DNA of 62,684 nucleotides from an uncultured Synergistales bacterium (lineage in GTDB: Bacteria; Synergistota; Synergistia; Synergistales; Aminobacteriaceae), in contig CAJOES010000002.1 in assembly GCA_905233455.1 (NCBI GenBank), positions 1 to 62,684 of the forward strand. The letters are read 5' to 3'. Positions 17,483 through 26,015 of the stretch are shown piece after piece (positions within the stretch are counted from its first letter, which is position 1; each line of letters opens with the position of its first letter). Under the pieces are notes generated by a model, which had not been told where the DNA came from, searched no databases, and saw nothing but the letters and a program-made list of their open reading frames with translations. Made by a program: the position numbers and the translations under genes.

Positions 17483-18514
17483 ATGAAGAGATTTGCATAT
17501 GTAGGATGCCGTACCACGAAAGAACGCAATGCACGCGGAAAAGGAATCAAAGTTTTTGATGCTGTGAGCTGGGAGCTTGTACAGACAGTTGAAGGCTTAG
17601 TGAATCCGTCGTATATGTGTTTTGACCGTACCGGCGAATTTCTCTACACTGTTCACGGGGACTTCAGCGAGATAAGCAGCTTCAAGGCGGAGCGTGATAC
17701 CGGCAAACTGTCATTCCTCAACACGGCATCAACTGGTGGAACTAACCCCGTACATCTCTCGGCGGACAGGTCTAACCGCTGGATATTCGCCGCGAACCTG
17801 CAGACAGGAACAATAGCAGTAATCCCCCGCAATCCCGATGGCACGCTGTCGCCGCTGAAGGAACTCTATACCATTGAGGGACGTGAAGAAGGCACGGTGT
17901 CTCATCCTCACCAGGTCATGCAGGACAGGACGGGAGAATTTCTGATTGTGTCGTGCCAAGGACGCAAACAGGGATTCGGTCAGGTTGACGTGTTCAGGAT
18001 TGACAGCACTAACGGGACTCTCACTCGAACCGATATAGTGAGATCCAGGGAGATTGCAGAGCCGAGGCATGTAGCATTCCACAGCAATAACCGTTTCTGC
18101 TACGGTGTCAACGAAAAGGACTATTCCGTTACGTTCTATGAGTTCAGTGCAGATGAAGGCAAACTTGCGCCCAAGCAGATACTTCCGACGCTTCCGGATA
18201 CATACACCGGAGACGGCTGGGCAAGCGGAATAATCATGAGCAGTGATGACCGTCATGTTATCGTCTCCAACAGAAAGCACGACAGCATAACCAGCTTCAG
18301 CGTGAATCCTGATACGGGAATGCTGAAATTTTCGGACTGCATAAAGACAGGAGGAGGTCAGCCGAGATTCATTGCGCTTGACGGAGACAACATACTTGCA
18401 GTAAATGAAACTACCGACACAATAACTTTCTTTGCCATAGATGACGCTGGGAAATTCTCACGCCTCAGCCTGACAGTTGAGACGGAAAGCCCGGTGTGCG
18501 TAATCTTCAGCTAG
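17483..18514 (+). CDS. Lactonase-family seven-bladed beta-propeller (6-phosphogluconolactonase-like)
   Basis: 343 residues with repeating propeller blades: CFDRTGEFLYTVHG, HLSADRSNRWIFAANL, VMQDRTGEFLIVSCQG, HVAFHSNNRFCYGVNE and IIMSSDDRHVIVSNR. This is the pattern of the YbhE/Pgl lactonase family. No signal peptide. Start set at ATG 17483, 8 bases after GGGAGG. It is the last gene of the cit operon before a bidirectional terminator. The family hydrolyses sugar lactones, but here it may act on another lactone or simply be a propeller protein of unknown role. Confidence 0.82.
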   Translation: MKRFAYVGCRTTKERNARGKGIKVFDAVSWELVQTVEGLVNPSYMCFDRTGEFLYTVHGDFSEISSFKAERDTGKLSFLNTASTGGTNPVHLSADRSNRWIFAANLQTGTIAVIPRNPDGTLSPLKELYTIEGREEGTVSHPHQVMQDRTGEFLIVSCQGRKQGFGQVDVFRIDSTNGTLTRTDIVRSREIAEPRHVAFHSNNRFCYGVNEKDYSVTFYEFSADEGKLAPKQILPTLPDTYTGDGWASGIIMSSDDRHVIVSNRKHDSITSFSVNPDTGMLKFSDCIKTGGGQPRFIALDGDNILAVNETTDTITFFAIDDAGKFSRLSLTVETESPVCVIFS

Positions 18515-18527
18515 AAGACACAAAAAT

Positions 18528-18564
18528 AACTCCCCCTTTGCCTTAAAGGAGGAGTTTTGCTTTT
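18528..18564. terminator. Bidirectional terminator between the cit operon and the M13 peptidase gene
   Basis: Stem AACTCCCCCTTT/AAAGGAGGAGTT with one mismatch (18528-18539 with 18545-18556), followed by TTTTGCTTTT on the + strand and by ATTTTTG on the - strand. It serves both convergent transcripts. Confidence 0.85.
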
Positions 18565-20570
18565 CACCACACTGCAACCTGTTCTTCAGGAGCCAGATAC
18601 ATCCTGTCGCCTTTCTTTATGCCGTAAGTGTCGAAAAACTTTTTGTACTGCTGAACTATCGCATTAACCCGTATATATGCCAGCGCATGAACGTCAATTT
18701 TCACTAGCATATCATTGCGTTCGGGAGTGTGTATGTTCTTCCAGATTCTTGCGTATGACCTGAAGAATTTATCGTAATCGAATCTTGTCCGGCCTTCAGC
18801 GATTCCGAGCATAGCCTTAATCCCCGCCATGTCCGCAATAGATTCTGTCTGCACAAGCTCGCCGTTATAGTTCTTTTCGGAATCATCAACCTTCATGGTG
18901 CTGAAATACTTTATGAGCCTGTCCGCACGTGCCTTGAACTTTGCGTAATCATCTTCAGTCCACCAGTTGAGCATATTTCCCTTTGCGTCAAACTGTGCGC
19001 CGTTAGTGTCGAATGCGTGTGAGATCTCATGCCCGATAACCATTCCGATTCCGCCGAGTTTCTCCTCATACGTCATATCATCGTTGTAGAAGTCCCCGCC
19101 CAAAATGCCTGCAATAATGTTGATTGAGTTCTCGCTTGGCCTGTAATACGAGTTCACTACAACAACATCATCAATCCATAAATCATGATTCACGTTCTGA
19201 TTCAGCCTGCCGTAAAAGTACAGCTGTGTCTTGTAGCGTCTCATGGCCTTTACTGCATCCATGAATGTGCAGTCCTTCGGGAAGTTCAGCCCCGAAAAGT
19301 CCCGCCATTTGTCCGGGTACGCAACGTTGAGCCGCATAGCATTGAGCTTCTCCACTGCTTTCTGCCGCGTGGCTTCCGACAGCCAGTCCTCACCTGCAAG
19401 CATTTCACGGTAATAGCTTACGGTATCACTGATGATGCTTTTGACCTCCTGACGTGCCTTACCGGAGACGTAACGCGAAACATACAGCCTCGATACGGGG
19501 ACGGGCAGACTTCCATGAACGAAATCTACAGCGAGTTCATCGTCCGGCTTGCTCTCTGTGATTCCGTAGCGTTCACGGGCCAGCTTCTGGTATTCCCTGT
19601 ATGCTGGCTCATCGGTGATCGTGATGTAGCTCCCGGCCAAGTTGCACAATAGATATGACTTTATGCGCTCAAGGTTATCCGGCGTGTAGAGTTCATTTAG
19701 CTTCTTGAGCCATTCGGGCTGCTCAAGGCAGATATAGCGTGAATTGATTTTGTGCGCAGAGAGAATATCAGCATAGGGATATACAGGAGACTGCATACGA
19801 AGTGCCGTCATTGTGATAGGATTGTAGAGCTTCTCTATTGCTTCAGGCGAATTCATTTCGTCATGAGTCATCATGCTGCCCGCTATGGCCTTCTCGAATT
19901 CATACGCCTCTTCAAGGAATCTTTTTGCGTCAGCCTCAGCATATCCCAGACGGCGAAGCATATACATGACTATTCCGTCGTGCATTTTCTTTGTGCGTTC
20001 CCCGTTGAGAGTAAGCTCCCTGTATTCCGCTGAATCTCCAAGTGAAAGCCCCGTAGCAAGAAGCTCAAGGTTATACGCCTCTGAATTTTTGTTGTCGATA
20101 CCAATAACGTAATCAGCTATTGACGTTCCCAGATAAAAGCTGTCTTCTGTCTTGAAGTATTCGGTTAGCTCCCTAAGAGTCTTAATGCCGGTTATTCTTG
20201 ACGCATGTTCCTTCAGGTCTGAAATTCCCTCATCGTTGCGTGCCTGCCAGTCAAGCCACAAAGCATACAGCCTCTTCACCAGTTCCGCATCATGCCCGGA
20301 AACGTCCGGAGAAGTCATTATGTCCTTGAGCCTTGCGTCGATAATGTCCTGCAATTCATTGAACGCGCTCATGGTTGAATATCCCGGTTTGAGTTTTGCT
20401 GTGGTCAGCCATTCGCGGTTAACGTTCAGGTAAAAGTCATCTTTCAGTGATGGCTTGTAGTTCGGCTTTATTGCTCCGGTAATGTTGGAGTTAAGCCACG
20501 GGGTTTGTGCCGCATATGACGGCGTGATGAACAGCAGAATCAAAGCTGCAGATACAATAAATTTTGTCAT
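18564..20570 (-). CDS. M13 family (neprilysin/PepO-like) metalloendopeptidase, exported
   Basis: 668 residues: a signal peptide (about 1-20), a large helical M13 N-terminal domain starting at LKDDFYLNVNREWL, and the catalytic domain. The zinc motif is HEISHAFD near 510, with NGAQFDAKGNMLNWW right after it. The third zinc ligand is the Glu of ESIADMAG, where most relatives have ENIAD. The family-typical NIIAGILGGDFY precedes the HExxH. The extreme C-terminus ends in VW as usual, without the cysteine seen in eukaryotic members. Periplasmic oligopeptide degradation is the likely role. It is followed upstream by the beta-propeller gene, 19 bases away and in the same direction. Confidence 0.92.
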   Translation of the reverse strand: MTKFIVSAALILLFITPSYAAQTPWLNSNITGAIKPNYKPSLKDDFYLNVNREWLTTAKLKPGYSTMSAFNELQDIIDARLKDIMTSPDVSGHDAELVKRLYALWLDWQARNDEGISDLKEHASRITGIKTLRELTEYFKTEDSFYLGTSIADYVIGIDNKNSEAYNLELLATGLSLGDSAEYRELTLNGERTKKMHDGIVMYMLRRLGYAEADAKRFLEEAYEFEKAIAGSMMTHDEMNSPEAIEKLYNPITMTALRMQSPVYPYADILSAHKINSRYICLEQPEWLKKLNELYTPDNLERIKSYLLCNLAGSYITITDEPAYREYQKLARERYGITESKPDDELAVDFVHGSLPVPVSRLYVSRYVSGKARQEVKSIISDTVSYYREMLAGEDWLSEATRQKAVEKLNAMRLNVAYPDKWRDFSGLNFPKDCTFMDAVKAMRRYKTQLYFYGRLNQNVNHDLWIDDVVVVNSYYRPSENSINIIAGILGGDFYNDDMTYEEKLGGIGMVIGHEISHAFDTNGAQFDAKGNMLNWWTEDDYAKFKARADRLIKYFSTMKVDDSEKNYNGELVQTESIADMAGIKAMLGIAEGRTRFDYDKFFRSYARIWKNIHTPERNDMLVKIDVHALAYIRVNAIVQQYKKFFDTYGIKKGDRMYLAPEEQVAVW

Positions 20571-20588
20571 GAAAAATAAATCTCCTCT

Positions 20589-21626
20589 CTATTGAAGTGC
20601 GTAAATTATTCCCCGGTTTCCGCCGAAGTATAATACTCCGTCAGAATATGCCGGATTAGTCTCTATTCCCTGTTTCGTAGTGAACCTGTGAAGCTCCTTC
20701 CCTGTCCCAGCGTCAAGCATGTGCATAACGCCATCACCGCCGCCAGCAAAAACCAGCCCGTCAGCAACAACGGGAAGTGCCGTTATGCTTCCGCCTTTAG
20801 TGTCATACTGCCATAAGGTCTTACCGTCAGGTTCATTCAGCGCAAAGACATAGCCCCGTGCAGTCCCTACAGCAATAATGTTTCCGCCTAATGCCGGGGA
20901 TGTCGTTACGGGGTCTTTTACATTGATGCTCCATAGCGGTATAACGTCCTGTATCTGCACGGACTGAACCGAGCCGTCTGCCGCCGAAAAGTATACTTTG
21001 CCGTCCCTCACTGCAGGAGTATTCACCGCACCTCCCGCGCCTCCGCCGTTGATCCTCTCGCCGGTCTTAGCGTCAATGATGCTGAAGAGTCCGTCATATT
21101 CGCCCTGAAACACGAATCCCTCGCCGTATGCCGGAGCAGTGCGCAATCCCTGCCGAGCCTGATACGTCCATACGTCTTCGCATGTGAAAGCATCAATCGC
21201 GAATATCTCGCCGTCAGTCTTTGCCGCGAACACTAAGCCTCCGCCGCAGGATATGCCGTCATTGAAGCTGCCGCCGGAATCGCTTACAGGGAGGGACTGC
21301 CATATCAGCGAGCCGTCAGAAATATCAACGCAGGAGATTTCGCCGCCTTCATGTGCAAATATCACCTCATTGCTGATTATTGCGGGAGTGCCGAGAATCA
21401 TGCTGCTGCCGGTATATGTCCAGATTTCTGCGCCCGTGTCCCTGCTGAGTGCATGAAGTGTCCCGGACTTGTCGCCGAGTATGAGAATGTTTCCGTGAAC
21501 GGTTATTCCGCTGGTCAGCGGTGCGTCAATATCCGCGCTCCATTTGATTTGTTCATCGAAAGCCGATGAATGAACTGCTGAAAGTAATACTAATGCAAAC
21601 GAAAAAAATAAAATTCTGCGAGTCAT
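20589..21626 (-). CDS. BamB/PQQ-type beta-propeller repeat protein, exported
   Basis: 345 residues with a signal peptide and seven or eight PQQ-like repeats of the form TGAEIWTY, DGSLIWQS, CEDVWTYQA, DGKTLWQYDT, GTGKELHRF. The repeats hold no obvious enzymatic residues. Start set at ATG 21626, preceded by GAGGTG 9 bases upstream; the longer form from 21662 adds 12 residues before the signal peptide. It may work as a periplasmic scaffold like BamB. No other Bam gene is nearby and no lipobox is clear, so the assembly-factor role is only a possibility. Confidence 0.82.
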   Translation of the reverse strand: MTRRILFFSFALVLLSAVHSSAFDEQIKWSADIDAPLTSGITVHGNILILGDKSGTLHALSRDTGAEIWTYTGSSMILGTPAIISNEVIFAHEGGEISCVDISDGSLIWQSLPVSDSGGSFNDGISCGGGLVFAAKTDGEIFAIDAFTCEDVWTYQARQGLRTAPAYGEGFVFQGEYDGLFSIIDAKTGERINGGGAGGAVNTPAVRDGKVYFSAADGSVQSVQIQDVIPLWSINVKDPVTTSPALGGNIIAVGTARGYVFALNEPDGKTLWQYDTKGGSITALPVVADGLVFAGGGDGVMHMLDAGTGKELHRFTTKQGIETNPAYSDGVLYFGGNRGIIYALQ

Positions 21627-21663
21627 GAAATTTATCACCTCTTGCAGAATTATAGAATACAAC

Positions 21664-21699
21664 CCAATAAAAACCTCTCCTGCGCGAGTGAAAGAGAGG
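21664..21699 (-). terminator. Terminator after the 65-residue protein gene
   Basis: On the minus strand the stem CCTCTC/GAGAGG with a 14-base loop (21674-21699) is followed by TTTTTATT. It separates the small gene from the beta-propeller gene. Confidence 0.75.
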
Positions 21700-21707
21700 A
21701 ATGAATA

Positions 21708-21905
21708 TTACACGTACTGCTCTACCTGATCATGAACTACTACAAGATTGTTGAAGTCCTCGATCTGCGGACGCTCAACCATTATAGGTTCACGGACGTG
21801 CATATACTGCGTGTCTGTACGGCGTATGACCTGACCGCGCTCCAAACGGCTGACATGTCCGGCAGTGTTTACGATATTGCTGTTCTGAACGATCCTTACC
21901 GACAT
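21708..21905 (-). CDS. Small protein of unknown function, 65 residues
   Basis: I do not recognise this protein. It begins MSVRIVQNSNIVNTAGHV and is hydrophilic, with no membrane segment or signal peptide. The short stretch MHVREPIMVERPQIEDF gives it an extended, strand-like look. Support for a real gene is the excellent AAGGAGGG 7 bases before the ATG and its own terminator downstream. It lies between the membrane protein (21959) and the beta-propeller, all on the minus strand. Confidence 0.6.
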   Translation of the reverse strand: MSVRIVQNSNIVNTAGHVSRLERGQVIRRTDTQYMHVREPIMVERPQIEDFNNLVVVHDQVEQYV

Positions 21906-21958
21906 TGCAATCCCTCCTTGAATTGTGGCGCAACGAAGTAATTTTACACTAAAATATT

Positions 21959-22417
21959 CTAGTCTGCCTCATCATTAGAATTGTCCTGCATTGCCGCGTA
22001 TTCTTCAGCTTCATGTATAACCTTTTTCGTTGCATTGTAGGTTATGATAATTCCAACCAGTCCGGAAAATGCGTTTGCTCCTTCTTTCATGTAAAGAGCC
22101 ACAATTACTCCTATCACGAACCAGATTATTATTGCAGTCATTGCCGCTTTCTTTTTCGAGGCTGCCAGCCATATATACAGGCCAATCATAACAACAGGCA
22201 TAGCAAGTGCCATTATAACTATGGCGGGCATGTTGAAAAGCATACGGGGCAATAATTTTGCAACCACGCTAAATGATGTAGGAATATTCATCGCGTTAAG
22301 TCCCTGGGCTATTCCTTCCCACAAGTGCGATAGAAGCCAAACAAAACTGCCAGCGTTAGCCAGTATAACAATACCGAACCATACTTTTGTACCTGTTCCC
22401 CATTTCGGTTTTTCCAC
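21959..22417 (-). CDS. Four-helix membrane protein of unknown function
   Basis: 152 residues. Four hydrophobic segments are visible at about 12-32, 60-85, 92-112 and 115-128, ending in an acidic, hydrophilic tail (HEAEEYAAMQDNSNDEAD). GGAGAG precedes the ATG. Divergent from the MATE pump gene. Not assigned to a family. Confidence 0.65.
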   Translation of the reverse strand: MEKPKWGTGTKVWFGIVILANAGSFVWLLSHLWEGIAQGLNAMNIPTSFSVVAKLLPRMLFNMPAIVIMALAMPVVMIGLYIWLAASKKKAAMTAIIIWFVIGVIVALYMKEGANAFSGLVGIIITYNATKKVIHEAEEYAAMQDNSNDEAD

Positions 22418-22511
22418 GACAATAACTCTCCTTCATTTTTATTTTACTGGATTGAATTATTGTACACTAAAATCATAAAACATTTGAAGAAAATTACATG
22501 TCCGGTGCGGG

Positions 22512-22520
22512 TGTTATAAT
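22512..22520 (+). promoter_or_regulatory. Extended -10 promoter of the MATE gene
   Basis: TGT directly followed by TATAAT (22515-22520), a perfect extended -10 element. The -35 region is weak (TTACAT at 22494-22499, 15-base spacing). It gives a leader of about 85 bases before the TTG start. Confidence 0.6.
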
Positions 22521-22543
22521 AAATTCAAGCTGTGCAGCAGATT

Positions 22544-22586
22544 AATGCGTAAGTCCGGGCAAAACGGATTGAGCGCATTTTTTTTT
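22544..22586 (+). promoter_or_regulatory. Terminator-like hairpin in the leader of the MATE gene (probable attenuator)
   Basis: AATGCG/CGCATT forms the outer stem and TCCG/CGGA the inner stem, and nine T follow (22578-22586). It lies between the promoter and the start of the MATE gene, so by itself it would stop transcription early. A smaller hairpin GCTG-TG-CAGC sits just upstream. I could not match it to a named riboswitch. Confidence 0.6.
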
Positions 22587-22613
22587 GCATAAATTTAATG
22601 AGGTGTATTAATT

Positions 22614-24002
22614 TTGGAATCAAATATTTTTCTTGAGCGCGAGCCAGTCGGAAAATTAATGGTGAAATATTCCGTTCCGCTGATTGTATCGCTCTTGGTT
22701 GCCGCACTGTATAACATAGTAGATCAGATATTCATAGCAAATGCCGATTATCTCGGCTCAAACGGGAATGCCGCAAACAATGTAGTATTTCCCCTGACAG
22801 TAATAGCACTTGCCTTCACGTTAATGACCGGCGACGGAGTATGCGCTTTCGTCAGCATGAGTCTCGGTGCGCGTGAGACGAAACAGGCCGGGGACAGCGT
22901 AGGGAGTGCCGCGCTTCTGTCATCAACTGCAGGAATAATTATTGCTGTCATATACTGGATATTCAGGGACGAATTACTGACATTCTTCGGCGGTCGTGTG
23001 AACGATGAGACATTCAGGCTGTCGCGGGAATATCTCACATACATCATTCCCGGCATACCGTTTTACGTCTTCGGACAGGCAATGAATCCGGTAATTTCTG
23101 CCGACGGAAGCCCGAACTACGTAATGTTCTCCACGCTTATGGGAGCAGGCATAAATATAGTGCTTGACCCGCTGTTCATATTCGGCTTTCACTGGGGAAT
23201 GATGGGAGCTGCAGCTGCTACGATAATGGGACAGATATTCACGGCGTTTATGTCTTTCTGGTACATTTCGCAGAAGATGAAGGCTGTAGACTTTTCCCGC
23301 AAAAATTTGCACTACAACACAAAACTGATGAAACGTTACCTGCCTTTAGGGCTGTGCAGTTTCCTTTCTCAGGTCTCATTAGTGATAAGTGTTGCTGCTG
23401 TGAATCTTATGATAAAGAAATACGGTGCGCTTGATCCAATATTCTCCCAACAGGAATATTCGCAGATTCCCCTTGCAGTAATCGGTATCGTGATGAAATT
23501 CTTTCAGATAGTTATTGCGGTTGTAGTCGGCCTGTCTGCAAGCTGTACCCCCATAACCGGCTACAACATAGGAGCAGGGCGCAATGACCGCGTGAAGAGC
23601 CTGTTCTCGCTCCTGCTGGTGTGTGAGGCAGTGATAGGCGTTGTTGCGTTCGTGATCGTTGAGTTCTTCCCGGCAGAAATCGCAGAGCTTTTCGGGGCAT
23701 CAAGTGAGAGCGAATACTATCTTGCGTTTACGGTGAAATGCTTCCGTACGTACTTGTGCCTGATAGTGCTTGCGTGCATCAACAAGGCGGCGTTCATCTT
23801 CATTCAGGCTATGGGCAGGGCGTGGACTTCTGCGGGGCTGTCCATGACACGCGAGATCATTTTCGGCGCAGGACTGACAGTGATTATGCCGGTGTATATG
23901 GGGCTTGACGGCGTATTGTGGTCGATGCCTGCAAGTGATGCGCTGACGTTCATTGTGTCAGTGATAGTGATTGTGATGATTTACCGGGAACTGAACAGAT
24001 AA
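22614..24002 (+). CDS. MATE family multidrug/Na+ antiporter
   Basis: 462 residues with 12 membrane segments in two related halves. The N-terminus FLEREPVGKLMVKYSVP and the LYNIVDQIFIA motif are typical of the MepA-type branch of MATE pumps. It expels cationic drugs or metabolites in exchange for Na+ or H+. The start is TTG 22614, with GAGGTG 9 bases upstream; this fits the family N-terminus. The promoter and terminator-like hairpin upstream suggest induction by transcription read-through. Confidence 0.92.
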   Translation: MESNIFLEREPVGKLMVKYSVPLIVSLLVAALYNIVDQIFIANADYLGSNGNAANNVVFPLTVIALAFTLMTGDGVCAFVSMSLGARETKQAGDSVGSAALLSSTAGIIIAVIYWIFRDELLTFFGGRVNDETFRLSREYLTYIIPGIPFYVFGQAMNPVISADGSPNYVMFSTLMGAGINIVLDPLFIFGFHWGMMGAAAATIMGQIFTAFMSFWYISQKMKAVDFSRKNLHYNTKLMKRYLPLGLCSFLSQVSLVISVAAVNLMIKKYGALDPIFSQQEYSQIPLAVIGIVMKFFQIVIAVVVGLSASCTPITGYNIGAGRNDRVKSLFSLLLVCEAVIGVVAFVIVEFFPAEIAELFGASSESEYYLAFTVKCFRTYLCLIVLACINKAAFIFIQAMGRAWTSAGLSMTREIIFGAGLTVIMPVYMGLDGVLWSMPASDALTFIVSVIVIVMIYRELNR

Positions 24003-24023
24003 TATTCCACTGCTCTTTTGCTG

Positions 24024-24056
24024 CCCGGTCTTCAAGAAAGGCCGGGTATTTTTATA
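24024..24056 (+). terminator. Rho-independent terminator after the MATE gene
   Basis: Stem CCCGGTCTT/AAGGCCGGG (24024-24032 with 24038-24046, one G-T pair), loop CAAGA, then TATTTTTAT. Confidence 0.85.
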
Positions 24057-24130
24057 TCTTGACACGTCTGCTAATATATTAATTAGTTTTTCATATCAAA
24101 CTAAATCATACACTCAAGGAAAAAATATTA

Positions 24131-24718
24131 ATGGCGGACATAATGCGGTCTTTCATGGAACACACGAAAACTTTAGACACAGCAAACTACATCAGGAGCA
24201 TGTTGTTATGTTTCGCAGCACCAACAATAAAAAGCATAAAATCAGCCTGCCTGATCAACTTCAGACGGCATAAAGATGAAGATATGCGCTCGTCATGGAA
24301 GGCACATGCTGATGAATGGCTCTCCCCTCTCGGCCTTGAATGGCTGTTGCTCAACGAACACGGAAACTTCATGAATGCTCTTGTGCTCGTATACAGGCGT
24401 GAGCTTCTGACCCGTGCGTTATGCTGCGATAAGGCGTGCGACATTCTCGCTGAACACGGCTACCCGCTTCATGACGTTGATGCGTGCCTTGAGTGTCTGC
24501 GCAGGAAGTTCTGTTACGGCTGTCCTCATGAAGTTGGCTTGTTCTTGGGCTATCCTCCTGATGATGTCAGGGGCTTCATTGAGGGAAGGGAAGCGAAGAG
24601 CCTTGCATGTCCGTATTACTGGAAGGTTTACGGAGACGAGGAGAAAGCCGGAAGGACTTTCATGCGGTATAAGCAAGCAGAGTACGATGCTGCACGTGAG
24701 ATTCTTGCGGGCAGATAA
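24131..24718 (+). CDS. DUF3793 family protein
   Basis: 195 residues resembling DUF3793 proteins, which commonly sit next to flavodoxin genes as here. The hallmarks are the early CFAAPTIKSIKSACLINF block and a later cluster LECLRRKFCYGCPHEVGLFLGYPPDDVRGF, ending in an FMRYKQAEYDAA helix. There are several cysteines (CLECLRRKFCYGC) but no clear catalytic motif. The function of the family is unknown. A redox or heme-related role has been suggested only by its company. Confidence 0.8.
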   Translation: MADIMRSFMEHTKTLDTANYIRSMLLCFAAPTIKSIKSACLINFRRHKDEDMRSSWKAHADEWLSPLGLEWLLLNEHGNFMNALVLVYRRELLTRALCCDKACDILAEHGYPLHDVDACLECLRRKFCYGCPHEVGLFLGYPPDDVRGFIEGREAKSLACPYYWKVYGDEEKAGRTFMRYKQAEYDAAREILAGR

Positions 24719-24747
24719 GTAAATAAATTTCGGAGGTAAAACACGAA

Positions 24748-25167
24748 ATGGCAAAAGTAATAATAGTGTACTGGACAGGCGGCGGCAACACGGAGAAGAT
24801 GGCAGAAGCTATCGCAGAAGGCGCAAAGGGTGCAGGTGCGGACGTAACATGCAAGAACGTATCTGATGCTTCAGTGGCAGAACTTGCAGGATATGACGTT
24901 GTAGCTTTCGGGTCTCCTGCAATGGGGTCTGAAGTCATCGAGGAGAGCGAAATGGAACCGTTCTTCAGCGAGGCTATTGGGACGCTCGGCGGAAAGAAAG
25001 TTGCTGTGTTCGGGTCATATGACTGGGGCGACGGCGAATGGCTCAGGACATGGGAAGACCGCGTGAAGGACGGCGGGGCTGATTGCGTCGGCAGTGTCAA
25101 GGCTCATCTTGAACCTGATGATGACGCTGTTGCAGAATGCAAGGCTTTCGGCGCAAAACTGGCATAA
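24748..25167 (+). CDS. Flavodoxin
   Basis: 139 residues, the size of a short-chain flavodoxin. The FMN phosphate loop is WTGGGNTEKMAEAI at residues 8-21, and the isoalloxazine loops are FGSPAMGSEVIEE and FGSYDWGDGEWLRTW. It carries electrons at low potential in place of ferredoxin. CGGAGG lies upstream. Probably co-transcribed with the DUF3793 gene (29-base gap). Confidence 0.95.
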   Translation: MAKVIIVYWTGGGNTEKMAEAIAEGAKGAGADVTCKNVSDASVAELAGYDVVAFGSPAMGSEVIEESEMEPFFSEAIGTLGGKKVAVFGSYDWGDGEWLRTWEDRVKDGGADCVGSVKAHLEPDDDAVAECKAFGAKLA

Positions 25168-25179
25168 GAATATAATACG

Positions 25180-25212
25180 GCCTCCCGTTTGAGTTATGGC
25201 GGGAGGCTTTTT
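25180..25212 (+). terminator. Rho-independent terminator after flavodoxin
   Basis: Perfect 8-bp stem GCCTCCCG/CGGGAGGC (25180-25187 with 25200-25207) followed by TTTTT. Confidence 0.9.
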
Positions 25213-25223
25213 CATGCTTTCTG

Positions 25224-26003
25224 TTACTGCTTGGGCTCAGGATAAGCAATGATCCATGGCTGTTCCCTCTGATCTTCCGGAAGCATGGAATGATCAAACC
25301 ACATTGAATAAAACTTTTCCCCGTTGTTCACCGCGTAGCCGTCCTGCTTGTGATCGCAAGTGTCGTAAGGATCAGCCATAATCAGCACGTCATCAAGAGT
25401 AGACTCCGTTCCCATAGTGTCATAGCCGATAATCACGCGCCAGTGTCCGCCCCATTCAACGTTCTCGACCATAATGGGAATACCCCGCTTCAAGTTCTCC
25501 CACGCAAAAGCCTGAAACTCCTCATATGTGTCAAAATGCTTATGCGTAAGGCTGCTATCAGTTTTCCAGCCTAAACGCTCAAAGAATGCAAGCATGTCTT
25601 TCGGGTTCGTGCCAATAGGGTAAGGCCGGGTTTTCATCTCCTTTGCGAGTCTGGCCTCATCGTAGCCGGTCTCTCCGTAATAGTAGAGAAGCGTTAATCC
25701 TGCCGCAGGGCCGCAAGTATTTTCCCTTGTCTGTTGGTATGTCGGGTAATGCCTGAGTATGATGCGGTTATCGTTCGGCGATATGCCATCAAAGTAATCC
25801 GACGTTGTGTCGAAATAGATTGATGTCTTGTGATTGATGTCTGCTGGAGCAGATGAAGCACCTTCCGTTGTAGTGTCCGTCCCGTCAGGATAGGGAATTA
25901 CACGCACCGCATTACTGCCTTCTGCAGCATTGCCATATCCCATAAGAAGTATAACCATCAACGACACGCACAGCAGCTTTGCCGCAAAAAGATTTCTGTA
26001 CAT
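25224..26003 (-). CDS. C39-like papain-fold peptidase, exported
   Basis: 259 residues with an N-terminal membrane/signal segment (about 5-26). A C39_2-type domain has the nucleophile Cys in NTCGPAAGLTLLYYYG, His in GGHWRVIIGYD and Asp in MADPYD, so the triad is complete. The family includes peptidases that cut exported peptides and others with bacterial or cell-wall targets. It is the last gene of the STAS/SpoIIE/binding-protein operon, 12 bases after the ABC ATPase fusion. A periplasmic role processing the ligand of that system is inferred. Confidence 0.82.
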   Translation of the reverse strand: MYRNLFAAKLLCVSLMVILLMGYGNAAEGSNAVRVIPYPDGTDTTTEGASSAPADINHKTSIYFDTTSDYFDGISPNDNRIILRHYPTYQQTRENTCGPAAGLTLLYYYGETGYDEARLAKEMKTRPYPIGTNPKDMLAFFERLGWKTDSSLTHKHFDTYEEFQAFAWENLKRGIPIMVENVEWGGHWRVIIGYDTMGTESTLDDVLIMADPYDTCDHKQDGYAVNNGEKFYSMWFDHSMLPEDQREQPWIIAYPEPKQ

Positions 26004-26015
26004 TATGTTTGCCTC

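Noticed and set aside
17729-18280. 183-residue ORF antisense to the lactonase gene
   Set aside because: Contained in the propeller gene, with no start signal and no homology I recognise.
24059-24085. TTGACA at 24060 as a promoter for the DUF3793 gene
   Set aside because: No -10 box at 16-18 base spacing. The nearest TATATT is only about 11 bases away, so I did not list it.
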